From: Bacilli bacterium
GTDB lineage: Bacteria; Bacillota_I; Bacilli_A; RFN20; CAG-826
DNA: 58,247 bases
Direction of reading: 5' to 3'
Assembly: GCA_024680795.1 (NCBI GenBank)
Contig: JAILBR010000069.1
Span: forward strand, 1 to 58,247
Below the pieces are notes generated by a model. It searched no databases. It had not been told where the DNA came from and was given only the letters and a program-made list of their open reading frames with translations. Made by a program: the position numbers and the translations under genes. This document shows, piece after piece, positions 1-8,248 of this stretch (position 1 is its first letter; every line of letters begins with the position of its first letter).

Positions 1-25
1 GGTTCGATCCCGTCAGTACCCACCA
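1..25 (+). tRNA. 3' end of a tRNA cut by the window edge
   Basis: The window opens inside a T-arm: a TTCGATC loop, the 3' T-stem strand CCGTC, an acceptor strand AGTACCC, discriminator A and an encoded CCA. The 5' acceptor strand and anticodon lie outside the window, so the amino acid cannot be assigned. Confidence 0.85.
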
Positions 26-37
26 AAAAGAAAAAAT

Positions 38-58
38 GGGCAGCGAAAGTTGCCCTTT
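38..58 (+). terminator. Hairpin between two tRNA genes
   Basis: GGGCAGC pairs with GTTGCCC around a GAAA tetraloop (seven pairs, one G-T) and is followed by TTT. It may terminate the upstream tRNA or act as a processing stem, because the next tRNA starts only ten bases later. The T tract is short, so read-through is likely. Confidence 0.45.
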
Positions 59-67
59 AAAATACAT

Positions 68-141
68 GCAACCATGGTTTAATGGTAGAACGTTAGCTTC
101 CCAAGCTGATTGTACGGGTTCGATTCCCGCTGGTTGCTCCA
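68..141 (+). tRNA. tRNA-Gly (anticodon CCC)
   Basis: A full cloverleaf can be drawn. Acceptor GCAACCA pairs with TGGTTGC, the anticodon stem TTAGC/GCTGA encloses the loop TTCCCAA, and the T-loop is TTCGATT. The discriminator is T, as is typical of bacterial glycine tRNAs, and CCA is encoded. The anticodon reads CCC (codon GGG), a dedicated reader of a codon that should be rare in so AT-rich a genome. Confidence 0.93.
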
Positions 142-257
142 AGTGTATGAATGCCTTGATTTTATCAGGGCTTTTTAATTATTTTCAAAAAAGATTGGGA
201 TATGAATGTTTAGGCCTTAAAATAGAATTAATAAACATAGTTTAAGAGGTAATAGTT

Positions 258-773
258 ATGTTAGAATCAATTAAAAATAGAAGAACTTGTCGTAATTATG
301 ATATTAATAAAATAGTAGAAGAAGAAAAAATAAATGAGATAGTAAATGCTGGATTATTAGCTCCAAGTGGAATGAATCGACAAACTCCGGTTGCGATTGT
401 TATCAAAGATAGAGCGACCAGAAATAGACTAGCAAAATTGAATTCCAAAGCACTAGGGAGAGATGCGGATACATTTTATGGAGCCCCTGTCATTATTATG
501 GTGATTGCTCATAAAGAAGGCTTATCATATCACGATGGGGCAGCGATGATGGAAAATATGTTAATTGAGGCCACTAATCAGGGATTATGTTCTGGCTGGA
601 TTCATCGCGCAGACGAAGAAATTAAAAGTGAAGAAGGAAGAGAAATTCTTTCTTTTACTGGCTTAAATTTTGATGATTATGTTGGAATTGGCCACGTCAT
701 TATTGGCTATCCATTAGGAGAACCAATTTATAGAGAAAAAGAGATTAAATCAGGAAGAGTTTTTATTAAATAA
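258..773 (+). CDS. Nitroreductase family protein
   Basis: An FMN-dependent NAD(P)H oxidoreductase of the nitroreductase fold, 171 residues, at the short end of the family. The N-terminal RRTCRNYD segment matches the usual RRSxRxF FMN-phosphate-binding start, APSGMNRQTP (about residues 36-45) is the conserved FMN loop, and CSGWIHRA lies near the second flavin contact. These are soluble cytosolic dimers that reduce nitro-compounds or quinones; the physiological substrate cannot be read from sequence. AGAGG lies about 10 bases before the ATG. The gene stands alone behind tRNAs and converges on the cstA-type gene. Confidence 0.88.
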   Translation: MLESIKNRRTCRNYDINKIVEEEKINEIVNAGLLAPSGMNRQTPVAIVIKDRATRNRLAKLNSKALGRDADTFYGAPVIIMVIAHKEGLSYHDGAAMMENMLIEATNQGLCSGWIHRADEEIKSEEGREILSFTGLNFDDYVGIGHVIIGYPLGEPIYREKEIKSGRVFIK

Positions 774-796
774 AAAGAGCCCAAATATATGGACTC
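772..796 (-). terminator. Terminator of the CstA-type gene
   Basis: Read on the minus strand, GAGTCC pairs with GGGCTC (one G-U pair) around an eight-base AT loop and is followed by TTTTTATTT. It sits about 20 bases past the carrier stop codon. The same hairpin on the plus strand lacks a good T tract. Confidence 0.65.
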
Positions 797-817
797 AAAT
801 CTTAATAGCAATTCAAA

Positions 818-2302
818 TTATTCATTATCCGACTTGGTCGGATTTTTTGTTTTAAATATCATGATAAATAGATAAGTTAAGAAGAGAAGCGCTGACAAGA
901 TACCGCCAACTAAATAGGCAACCCAAATAGGAATAAATCTTCCTAATGAAATATTTGGTTCGCCAAAAATATAAGTGATTACTACCACGGTCATGATAGT
1001 AGCAGGTATTGCGGTGAATAGTGAACGATACTTATTCAAACCATCTTTTAGTAGATAGAAGGTTGAGACCCATAGACAAGCTGCTGCTAATAGTTGGTTG
1101 CTCCATGCGAACCACCGCCACAGCAAATTAAAGTTCGTGAAATCAGCAAAATTCCAAATGCTAATACCAATAATTATTCCGAATAGTGGTAGTGTTAATA
1201 TCAATCTATTTTTAATCTTTTTCTGATCGAGATGGAACCATTCTCCAACAATCAATCTGCAACTTCGTAATGCGGTATCGCCACTAGTAATTGGACAGAT
1301 AACAACGCCAATAACCGCTAAAACCGTACCGACCGGACCCAAGAGTGCAGAAGAGATTTCTTGGACAGATTTAGAACTGCCACCAATAACGGCAAGTTGA
1401 CTCCATCCTTCAGCACCATCAACATGATAAAATGCCATGGCTGCGGCAGCCCAAATTAAAGCGATAATGCCTTCGGCCACCATTGCACCATAGAAAACTT
1501 GTCTTCCTTCTTTTTCACTTTTGATACATTTAGCAATCATTGGTGATTGAGTAGCGTGGAACCCACTTACTGCGCCACAAGCGACAGTTGTAAACATAAA
1601 TGGCCACCAAGGAAGGCTTCCATTTTGAGATGAAAAGTCGCGGAAATTATAAATAATTTCTAGCATTGGATATTGGTCTTGCTGGAATAAAACCCCGCAA
1701 ATAACGGCAACCGCCATGATAATCAAAATGATTCCAAATACTGGATAAGCTTTGCCAATAATTTTATCGATTGGGACAATTGCGCTTAATAAATAATAAG
1801 CGAGAATAATAGCCATCCAAATCCATGCAAAGACATGCCCGCTTGTTAATGATTCTAATAATGAAGCGGGTGAAACAACGAATACGGCAGTAACGAGTAC
1901 TAATAATACTATGGAGAAAATACGCATGACAAATTCCATAGCTTTGCCGATGTATTTTCCGGAAAGTCTAACGATAGATTCTCCATTATTTCGGCTAGAA
2001 ATCATGCCAGAGAAGTAATCATGAACTGCCCCACCTAAAATGCAGCCAGCCACAATCCAAACAAAAACGATTGGTCCAAATAAAGCACCACTGATTGCTC
2101 CAAAGATTGGTCCAGTACCAGCAATATTTAATAATTCAATAAGAAATGCTTTCCATTTTGGCAGAGGAGTGATATCTACTCCATCTGGATTACGCATTGC
2201 TGGAGTTTGTCTATCGTCGATAGCAAAAATCTTCTCGGAAACCCGAGAATAGATAAAATAACCACCGACAAGCACTGCTAGTGCAATGAAAAATGTCCAC
2301 AT
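818..2302 (-). CDS. CstA-family carbon starvation protein (peptide or pyruvate transporter)
   Basis: A polytopic inner-membrane carrier of the CstA family, 494 residues with more than ten hydrophobic segments. The family signature is clear near the N-terminus: LLNIAGTGPIFGAISGALFG followed by AVHDYFSGMISSRNNGESI. It matches the shorter Firmicutes form (about 480-500 residues) rather than the roughly 700-residue Escherichia coli protein. Family members import peptides or pyruvate in proton symport; which applies here is unknown. No clear Shine-Dalgarno precedes the ATG; a TATTAT element lies nine bases upstream, so the mRNA leader may be very short. It is divergent from the Mn/As exporter. Confidence 0.88.
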   Translation of the reverse strand: MWTFFIALAVLVGGYFIYSRVSEKIFAIDDRQTPAMRNPDGVDITPLPKWKAFLIELLNIAGTGPIFGAISGALFGPIVFVWIVAGCILGGAVHDYFSGMISSRNNGESIVRLSGKYIGKAMEFVMRIFSIVLLVLVTAVFVVSPASLLESLTSGHVFAWIWMAIILAYYLLSAIVPIDKIIGKAYPVFGIILIIMAVAVICGVLFQQDQYPMLEIIYNFRDFSSQNGSLPWWPFMFTTVACGAVSGFHATQSPMIAKCIKSEKEGRQVFYGAMVAEGIIALIWAAAAMAFYHVDGAEGWSQLAVIGGSSKSVQEISSALLGPVGTVLAVIGVVICPITSGDTALRSCRLIVGEWFHLDQKKIKNRLILTLPLFGIIIGISIWNFADFTNFNLLWRWFAWSNQLLAAACLWVSTFYLLKDGLNKYRSLFTAIPATIMTVVVITYIFGEPNISLGRFIPIWVAYLVGGILSALLFLTYLFIMIFKTKNPTKSDNE

Positions 2303-2387
2303 ATCATTAAAATAATAAACCGTTTTGAAGAGATGGTGTAATATTCTTGATTTCTTTTTATATATATGTACATCTTGGATGAGAGCG

Positions 2388-2406
2388 AAAAATTAAATTA
2401 ATTTTT
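2388..2406. promoter_or_regulatory. 19-bp perfect AT palindrome between divergent genes
   Basis: AAAAATTAAATTAATTTTT is a perfect 9-1-9 inverted repeat made only of A and T. It lies in the 156-base spacer between the divergent CstA-type and Mn/As-exporter genes, about 50 bases before the latter's ATG, where a repressor could reach either promoter. AT-only palindromes also arise by chance in such DNA, so operator function is a guess. Confidence 0.3.
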
Positions 2407-2458
2407 ATATACATGATCGGTATTTTTTTGATACAATACGATAACATCGAGGCAAAAA

Positions 2459-3322
2459 ATGACTTGGGATTTATTTCTAGCTATATTCTTAGATGCATTA
2501 AAAGATAGCGCGTTAGTGCTAGCGTTTGTCTTTTTATTTCATGTCATTTTGGCTTTCTTTGAAGACAAACTTGCAAAGATTTTGGTCCGAAAACGCTACA
2601 CAGGTCCCTTATTTGGTTCTTTATTTGGAATGATTCCTCAATGTGGCACCAGTGTTTTAGCCGCTGATTTATATATCAAAAAATACATCACTTTAGGTAC
2701 GATAGTGGCAGTGTTTCTTTCCTGTAGTGATGAGGCACTAATTTTATTATTGACTAGACCAAGTGAGAAAACATGGCTCGTTATTCCTCTAGTTTTATCC
2801 AAATTTTTGATTGGCTTTGCCATTGGTATTTTGGTTGATTTGATTTATCGCAAACAAGAAACTGTTGAGCCAGAAAAAGAACTCGAAGATGTTATTTGTG
2901 AAGAACATCATCACCATAATGTTCATTTACATAAATACTTAATCCATCCACTTATTCATGCTTTAGAAATCTTTGCCTATGTTCTTGTAATAAACATTAT
3001 CTTAGGACTAATAATTGGCTCAGTTGGCGAAGAAAACTTTGCTAACTTTATCACTTCGAATCGTTATGTCGCTCCAATCTTTGCCTCCTTGATTGGATTA
3101 ATTCCTAACTGTGCAAGTAGTGTACTTTTAAGTGAACTTTTCCTAGGCGGTAATTTATCTTTTGGAGCACTTGTTGCTGGTTTATTGGTCAATTCTGGAC
3201 TAGGTATCGCTATGCTTTTAAAAAGCAAATCAACATTAAAGAAGGCTGGCATTATTTTAGCGATTTGCTTTGCAACATCTATTTTCTTTGGCTACATTAT
3301 TTGTCTTATTTCGGGGTTTTAA
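2459..3322 (+). CDS. Putative manganese/arsenic exporter family membrane protein
   Basis: A 287-residue membrane protein of the family annotated as putative manganese transporter or arsenic efflux protein (ArsP_2-like). It shows an internal duplication: GMIPQCGTSVLAADLY (near residue 58) is repeated as GLIPNCASSVLLSELF (near residue 217), each in the middle of a hydrophobic bundle. Between the halves is a cytosolic loop with EEHHHHNVHLHK, a likely metal-binding patch. GAGG six bases before the ATG is the ribosome binding site. Substrate is inferred from the family and the His-rich loop; I could not fit the upstream spacer to a known Mn riboswitch. The DUF1295 gene follows after three bases. 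Confidence 0.72.
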   Translation: MTWDLFLAIFLDALKDSALVLAFVFLFHVILAFFEDKLAKILVRKRYTGPLFGSLFGMIPQCGTSVLAADLYIKKYITLGTIVAVFLSCSDEALILLLTRPSEKTWLVIPLVLSKFLIGFAIGILVDLIYRKQETVEPEKELEDVICEEHHHHNVHLHKYLIHPLIHALEIFAYVLVINIILGLIIGSVGEENFANFITSNRYVAPIFASLIGLIPNCASSVLLSELFLGGNLSFGALVAGLLVNSGLGIAMLLKSKSTLKKAGIILAICFATSIFFGYIICLISGF

Positions 3323-3325
3323 AAT

Positions 3326-4210
3326 ATGAAGAAAAAAATTTCAGGATTACTAATTTTATTAATTGTGTACTTAATCGCTGCTCTTATCGGAGTTTTATAT
3401 TTTATTGCGATGAGAAAGTATGGTTTAAACGTGCTAGTGAGTGTTTTACTTGCTGATATGCTTGCTACCATTTTTGTTTGGCTGATGGGCATTTTATTTA
3501 AAACCTCATCTGTCTATGATCCATATTGGTCTTTACAAACCTTTGTTATTTATGTTTCTTTAGTCAGTTATTTTAATAATTGGAACTTAGGAACAATTCT
3601 TGTTTTGGTGGCTATTATCATTTATTCGATTAGATTGACTGGTAATTTTATTATTGGTTTTGACTCACTATCTTATGTTGACTGGCGATATAAAATGCTT
3701 AAAGAAAAGAGTGGAAAGCTATATCAGCTAGTTAACCTATTTGGCATTTGTATGTTTCCAACTTTAGTGGTGTACGCTGCTAGTGTTCCACTTATGATTT
3801 ACGCGGAGATTGGCGTGTTTTCGCCACTAAATATCATCGGTTTAGCGGTGGTTATAGGCGGAGTAGTTTTAGAACTCATTTCTGATATGCAGATGAAAAA
3901 ATTTATTTCTATTAGAAAAGATAGAAGTGAAATTATTAACATTGGTTTATGGAAATATTCCCGTCATCCAAATTATTTAGGGGAGATTATGATTTGGTTT
4001 GGCTTTGCCTTCATTTTAATCTTCTCATATCCGGTTTATTGGTATTATCTTGCCGGAGCGGTTATCAATCTTTTGATGTTCTTGTTTATTTCTATTCCTA
4101 TGGAAGAAAAACATCTTTTGGAATATAAGCCAGGGATTATTGATTATCAAAAGAGCACCAGTATGTTACTACTTCTCCCAAGAAAAAGGCAAAAGGCCGC
4201 TGGAGAATAA
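3326..4210 (+). CDS. DUF1295 membrane protein (steroid 5-alpha-reductase-like fold)
   Basis: A 294-residue integral membrane protein with about seven hydrophobic spans. KYSRHPNYLGEIMIWFGF near residue 212 is the hallmark of the DUF1295/isoprenylcysteine methyltransferase-like superfamily, in which this C-terminal region binds NADPH or SAM and lipid-like substrates. Reaction unknown. The start lies three bases after the exporter stop with no Shine-Dalgarno, which suggests translational coupling and a two-gene operon. Confidence 0.82.
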   Translation: MKKKISGLLILLIVYLIAALIGVLYFIAMRKYGLNVLVSVLLADMLATIFVWLMGILFKTSSVYDPYWSLQTFVIYVSLVSYFNNWNLGTILVLVAIIIYSIRLTGNFIIGFDSLSYVDWRYKMLKEKSGKLYQLVNLFGICMFPTLVVYAASVPLMIYAEIGVFSPLNIIGLAVVIGGVVLELISDMQMKKFISIRKDRSEIINIGLWKYSRHPNYLGEIMIWFGFAFILIFSYPVYWYYLAGAVINLLMFLFISIPMEEKHLLEYKPGIIDYQKSTSMLLLLPRKRQKAAGE

Positions 4211-4268
4211 AAAATATTAATTACCCCCTAGGAGAAAGAATTATTCTATATTAGAATGTCTATTGGTT

Positions 4269-4523
4269 ATGGCAGTTACAAGAGTAGAAAAATATAAAGA
4301 TTATCGTAAATCTATACTTACAGATGGCGACCCAGTTGTGAAAACCGCAATTGAGACTTCTTTAGAATCGACTTCAATCGAAAGCAACTCCGCTCCTTCT
4401 TATCAAGAAGCAGCCTTTTTAAGGAAACTTCAATTTAAAAAATGGTTCATCATCATTTCTTTATCTACCTTTGTAGTTGCAATTATCATCTTGACTATTG
4501 TGTTTGGAAATATCTTATTTTAA
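4269..4523 (+). CDS. Small single-span membrane protein, function unknown
   Basis: I do not recognise the family. The 84-residue product starts with a charged segment (RVEKYKDYRKSI), continues through a Ser/Glu-rich linker and ends in one transmembrane helix (about residues 58-80), giving an N-in tail-anchored topology. The ORF track opens at a TTG two codons earlier; I chose the ATG because the charged motif begins right after it. AGGAG lies about 35 bases upstream, too far to serve. TAGAAT, a possible -10 box, ends 11 bases before the ATG, so the leader may be only a few bases. The gene runs straight into cmk. Confidence 0.6.
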   Translation: MAVTRVEKYKDYRKSILTDGDPVVKTAIETSLESTSIESNSAPSYQEAAFLRKLQFKKWFIIISLSTFVVAIIILTIVFGNILF

Positions 4524-4538
4524 AGGATGGCAAAATTT

Positions 4539-5216
4539 ATGAAAGTTACAGTTGCAATTGATGGTCCAGCCGCTGCTGGAAAATCAACAGTCGCTAAATT
4601 AGTAGCTAAAAAACTCGGTTACGTTTATATCGATACAGGCGCAATGTATCGTGCATATACATGGTATTGCATGGAAAAAGGTGTTGATTGCCAAGACCAT
4701 GATGCATGTATCAATTTTGTTGGTGAAGTCAGTATCGTTTTAAAGGAAGACGGCGCCGTTTTATGTAATGACATCGATGTAACTAGAGCCATCAGAGAAC
4801 CAAGAGTGTCGGGTAATGTTTCCTATATTGCTTCTTATAAAGAAATCAGATTATTCCTCGTTGATCAACAACGTAAAATGGCGGAATCAAATTCGGTCAT
4901 CATGGATGGAAGAGATATTGGCACATACGTTTTACCTAACGCTGATGTAAAGATTTTCCAAATCGCTTCTGTCGAGACAAGAGCAAAACGCCGCTATGAC
5001 GAAAATATTTCCAAAGGCATCACATGCACTTTAGAAGAAATTGAAGAAGATGTAAGAAAAAGAGATTATATCGATTCACATCGTGATTTTGCTCCACTTA
5101 CTTGCGCAGAAGACGCAATCACTTTGGACACCTCAAATATGAGTATCGAAGAAGTAGTGGACGCAATTATTAACATAATTGATAAAAGATTAAAGGAAAA
5201 ATATCCAAATGCCTAA
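4539..5216 (+). CDS. cmk: Cytidylate kinase
   Basis: Phosphorylates CMP and dCMP with ATP in pyrimidine nucleotide supply. The P-loop GPAAAGKST begins near residue 9, followed by DTGAMYRA for nucleotide-monophosphate binding and MDGRDIGTYVLP, the conserved cmk motif. The 225-residue length is normal. The ORF track opens four codons earlier, but that ATG lies inside AAAGGATGG, which is itself the Shine-Dalgarno for the ATG at 4539; the later start is preferred. The last eight bases overlap der, so the two are translationally coupled, as cmk and der are close neighbours in many Firmicutes. Confidence 0.95.
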   Translation: MKVTVAIDGPAAAGKSTVAKLVAKKLGYVYIDTGAMYRAYTWYCMEKGVDCQDHDACINFVGEVSIVLKEDGAVLCNDIDVTRAIREPRVSGNVSYIASYKEIRLFLVDQQRKMAESNSVIMDGRDIGTYVLPNADVKIFQIASVETRAKRRYDENISKGITCTLEEIEEDVRKRDYIDSHRDFAPLTCAEDAITLDTSNMSIEEVVDAIINIIDKRLKEKYPNA

Positions 5217-6528
5217 AACAGTCGTCGCTATTGTTGGAACTCCTAACGTTGGTAAGTCAACGATTTTTAATCGTCTTATCGGCGATAGAAGAGCAATTGT
5301 AGATGATGAAGCAGGCATTACAAGAGATAGATTATATGGAACTGTCAACTGGTTAAATAAGACTTTCACTCTTATTGATACTGGTGGTATTGAAATCGCG
5401 GATAAACCATTTCAAGAGCAAATTAGAATTCAAGCAAACATTGCCATTGAAGAAGCTAACATTATCATTTTTGTCACAGATGGCAGATTAGGTGTCACCA
5501 AAGATGACAGAATGATTGCTAGGATTTTACAAAAAGTAAAAAAGCCGATTATTTTAGTCGTTAACAAAATTGACGAAGGTGCTTTTGCTCCTAGCGCTGC
5601 TGAATTTTATTCTTTAGGTTTAGGTGAACCGATCCCTGTTAGTGGACTTCATGGAGTGGGCATTGGTGAAGTTTTAAATCGCATTATCGATAATGTAACT
5701 GAAGAAAAAGAAGAATTAGATGAAGAAGTTATTACTTTCTCTTTAATTGGCAGACCAAATGTTGGTAAGTCATCTTTAACTAATGCAATTTTGAATCAAG
5801 AAAGAGTTATCGTTAGTGATATTTCTGGAACAACAAGAGATTCGATTGATACTCCTTTTATTAGAGAAGGACAAAAATATGTTGCTATCGATACAGCAGG
5901 GTTAAAGAAAAAAGGCAAAATCTATGAGGCGGTTGATAAATATTCCGCGATTAGAGCGTTAAAGGCTATTGAGAGAAGTGAGATTGTTCTTCTAGTTTTA
6001 GATGGCCACCAAGGTATCACTGATCAAGATAAGCATGTTATTCAATATGCGACTGATCTACATAAAGCAATTATTATTGTTGTTAATAAATGGGACCTTG
6101 TGGATAAAGACACAAACACAATGTCTTCATTTACTAAAGATATTAAGAAAGAGTATAAATTCTTAGATTATGCACCTATCGTTTATTTAAGTGCGTTAAC
6201 TAAAAGAAGAGTTAATACTTTATTTGATGCTTTAAAGCAAGTTCATGAAGCTTATTACACAAGGATTAAAACATCTTTATTAAATGATGTGATGCAAGAA
6301 GCGCAAGTGATGAATCAATCTCCAGATTTCAATGGAGGAAGACTTAAAATCTATTTTGCAAGCCAAGTTTCAACTGCTCCTCCACACATTGTTTTGATGG
6401 TTAATGACCCACAATATATGCACTTTTCATATCAACGTTATTTAGAGAATAAACTTCGCGAAGTGTTCAATTTTGAGGGCACTCCGATAAAAATATCTTT
6501 AAAAAAACATAGCAAAAAAGACAAATAA
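5209..6528 (+). CDS. der: Ribosome biogenesis GTPase Der (EngA)
   Basis: A tandem-GTPase ribosome assembly factor for the 50S subunit. It has two complete G domains: GTPNVGKST near residue 9 with DTGG and NKID, then GRPNVGKSS near residue 182 with DTAG and NKWD. A C-terminal KH-like domain follows, ending in a Lys-rich tail. At 439 residues it is full length. The ATG lies inside the end of cmk; HU follows after a short spacer. Confidence 0.97.
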   Translation: MPKTVVAIVGTPNVGKSTIFNRLIGDRRAIVDDEAGITRDRLYGTVNWLNKTFTLIDTGGIEIADKPFQEQIRIQANIAIEEANIIIFVTDGRLGVTKDDRMIARILQKVKKPIILVVNKIDEGAFAPSAAEFYSLGLGEPIPVSGLHGVGIGEVLNRIIDNVTEEKEELDEEVITFSLIGRPNVGKSSLTNAILNQERVIVSDISGTTRDSIDTPFIREGQKYVAIDTAGLKKKGKIYEAVDKYSAIRALKAIERSEIVLLVLDGHQGITDQDKHVIQYATDLHKAIIIVVNKWDLVDKDTNTMSSFTKDIKKEYKFLDYAPIVYLSALTKRRVNTLFDALKQVHEAYYTRIKTSLLNDVMQEAQVMNQSPDFNGGRLKIYFASQVSTAPPHIVLMVNDPQYMHFSYQRYLENKLREVFNFEGTPIKISLKKHSKKDK

Positions 6529-6567
6529 GTGATTATATATTTAATGTATTAATAGGGAGAGATACGT

Positions 6568-6852
6568 ATGCAAAAACTTAATAAGAATGAGATTATCGAT
6601 TTGGTAGCCGAAAATACTCATTTATCAAAAGCAGATGCAAAAGCAGCTGTTGATGAGACATTTGATTTAATTACCGAAGCTCTATTAAGAGGTGAAAGTG
6701 TTAATATCAAAAACTTCTGTGTCTTTGAACCAAAAACCAAAGCCGGCAGAAAGGGAACTCATCCAAAACAACACACATTAATTGATATCAAACCAAAACA
6801 CACCGTCACAATTCATTTAGCAAAAGAATTCAAAAATAAATTGAACGGTTAG
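6568..6852 (+). CDS. HU-family DNA-binding protein
   Basis: A 94-residue nucleoid protein. The N-terminal helical part (NKNEIIDLVAENTHLSKADA) and the arm region FEPKTKAGRKGTHPKQHTLI match HU, although the usual RNPRTG of the DNA-binding arm is replaced by KAGRKGTHPKQ, so DNA contacts may differ. AGGGAGAGAT is a good ribosome binding site. It has its own terminator and is probably transcribed both with der and from a nearby promoter. Confidence 0.92.
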   Translation: MQKLNKNEIIDLVAENTHLSKADAKAAVDETFDLITEALLRGESVNIKNFCVFEPKTKAGRKGTHPKQHTLIDIKPKHTVTIHLAKEFKNKLNG

Positions 6853-6863
6853 TTGAAAGATAG

Positions 6864-6894
6864 ACCAAGTGAAATAAAATCACTTGGTTTTTCT
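6864..6894 (+). terminator. Terminator of the HU gene
   Basis: ACCAAGTGA pairs perfectly with TCACTTGGT across a seven-base loop and is followed by TTTTTCTTT. The 3' arm also contains TTGGTT, which is correctly spaced to serve as the -35 box of the next gene. Confidence 0.9.
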
Positions 6895-6912
6895 TTGCCT
6901 AAAATATAGTAT
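6884..6912 (+). promoter_or_regulatory. Promoter of the CCA-transferase gene, overlapping the HU terminator
   Basis: TTGGTT, a 17-base spacer, then TAGTAT (an overlapping TATGAT ends at 6915). Only six to nine bases separate the -10 from the ATG at 6922 and there is no Shine-Dalgarno, so transcription should start at or next to the start codon. Confidence 0.55.
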
Positions 6913-6921
6913 GATTTTGGT

Positions 6922-7578
6922 ATGGAAGAAAAATTATTGGTCTTTGAATATTTAGCAAATCTCTTTAAAAAGAATGGCTTTAATCTATATTTAGTTGGTG
7001 GAACAGTAAGAGATTATTTATTAAAACTTCCGCTTGATGATTTTGATGTGGTAACAAACGCTACTCCTGATGACATGCATAAGTTTCTATTGGATGCCTC
7101 ATATACTTTCGAAAAATACGGAAGTGTTAGATGCATCTTTAATAAAACCAAATTTGATATCACAACTTTAAGAAAAGAAAATTCATATAGCGATTCTAGA
7201 CATCCTTCAAAGATAGAATTCTGTGATTCTTTAGAGGAAGATGTTTTAAGAAGAGACTTTACCATCAATGCTTTATATATGGATAAAGAAGGAAAAGTAT
7301 ATGACTTTGTTGATGGCCAAAAGGATTTGAAAGATAAAATTATTAAGATGATTGGCGATCCTGATAAAAGAATAAAAGAAGATCCTTTACGCATAATTCG
7401 AGCTTTCCGTTTTGCGGTTTCTTTATCCTTTTTCATCGATAAACCCCTCATGGATGCCATTTTACGTAACAAAGAACTAGTAAAAAAACTTAATCCAGAA
7501 AAAGTTAATCAGGACATCAAAAAATGTTCCAATCCAGAAAAACTATTAGAAAATCTAAAAGATTTAGACATTTTGTGA
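6922..7578 (+). CDS. cca: Minimal CCA tRNA nucleotidyltransferase / poly(A) polymerase family
   Basis: A class II nucleotidyltransferase that adds or repairs the tRNA 3' CCA. The head domain is intact: LVGGTVRDYLL near residue 24, then the catalytic DDFDVVT, the RRDFTINAL motif and EDPLRIIRAFRFA of the neck. The protein ends at 218 residues, whereas Firmicutes CCA enzymes run near 400, so body and tail domains are almost entirely missing. All tRNA genes in this window encode CCA, so a repair-only role is plausible. The natural stop is TGA and dnaD starts 13 bases later, so I read the short form as real rather than a frameshift. Confidence 0.78.
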   Translation: MEEKLLVFEYLANLFKKNGFNLYLVGGTVRDYLLKLPLDDFDVVTNATPDDMHKFLLDASYTFEKYGSVRCIFNKTKFDITTLRKENSYSDSRHPSKIEFCDSLEEDVLRRDFTINALYMDKEGKVYDFVDGQKDLKDKIIKMIGDPDKRIKEDPLRIIRAFRFAVSLSFFIDKPLMDAILRNKELVKKLNPEKVNQDIKKCSNPEKLLENLKDLDIL

Positions 7579-7591
7579 TAAAGTATTAAAC

Positions 7592-8248
7592 ATGATTACC
7601 GAAGCAATCGATTTTAGATTCCTATTAATTGAAAACTATAAAAAGTTAAAAATAAACGAAGTGGAACTAGCTACCATCTTTGTTATTGACCATTTGATTG
7701 GACAAGGCAATCCTTTTGTTACTTCTGATTTATTATCCTTAAAGATGTCTTTAGATGTTAAGGAAATCGATAAAGTTTTAGCGGGACTTATCACCAAAGG
7801 ATTTTTTGAATATAAAACAATTGGAAAAAAGACTGTTGCGACTTTAGAACCACTCAAACAAAAACTATATCGTGAGTTCCAAATCTATCTCTCTAAAGAG
7901 GAAGAAGAAAAGAGTAGCCAAAGAATCACTGAAGAATTAGAAAACATTTATCAAACTTTTGAAAAATTACTCGGAAGAAGTCTTTCACCAGTTGAAATCG
8001 CTAAGATACATGAATGGGTTTCTTATGGCTATAGTGACAAAATGATTATCGATGCTTTAAAAGAAGCATTATCAAAAGGCAAAAAATCACTGAGAAGTGT
8101 AGATAAGATCCTTTTGAGCTGGGCACAAAGAGATGATTTGATGTCAGAAGGTCATACCCCATTAAATGATGAATGGGATAAAAACTTAGAAGAAACAATT
8201 AAGATTGCTAAAACACCTTGGATTAAAAAGCCAGACGAAGATGACTAA
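7592..8248 (+). CDS. dnaD: DnaD-family replication initiation protein
   Basis: A primosomal protein that helps load the replicative helicase with DnaA, DnaB and DnaI. The N-terminal 100 residues form a winged-helix domain (VTSDLLSLKMSLDVKEIDKVLAGLI). The C-terminal DnaB_2 domain shows SPVEIAKIHEWVSYGYSD followed by IIDALKEAL and LSWAQR, where the usual terminal motif is YxxxILxxW. Length of 218 is close to the Bacillus protein. It precedes nth, as in Bacillus subtilis, and their ends overlap. Confidence 0.9.
   Translation: MITEAIDFRFLLIENYKKLKINEVELATIFVIDHLIGQGNPFVTSDLLSLKMSLDVKEIDKVLAGLITKGFFEYKTIGKKTVATLEPLKQKLYREFQIYLSKEEEEKSSQRITEELENIYQTFEKLLGRSLSPVEIAKIHEWVSYGYSDKMIIDALKEALSKGKKSLRSVDKILLSWAQRDDLMSEGHTPLNDEWDKNLEETIKIAKTPWIKKPDEDD

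Noticed and set aside
36-245. ORF of 69 residues at the start of the window.
   Set aside because: It runs through the hairpin and tRNA-Gly; no Shine-Dalgarno or recognisable protein.
2303-2458. Possible yybP-ykoY (Mn) riboswitch before the Mn/As exporter.
   Set aside because: The conserved purine-rich internal loops and three-way junction could not be found; the spacer is AT-rich with one palindrome.
7014-7472. A 152-residue minus-strand ORF inside the CCA transferase gene.
   Set aside because: Shadow of a conserved enzyme with all motifs on the plus strand; Ser/Lys-rich nonsense with no ribosome binding site.
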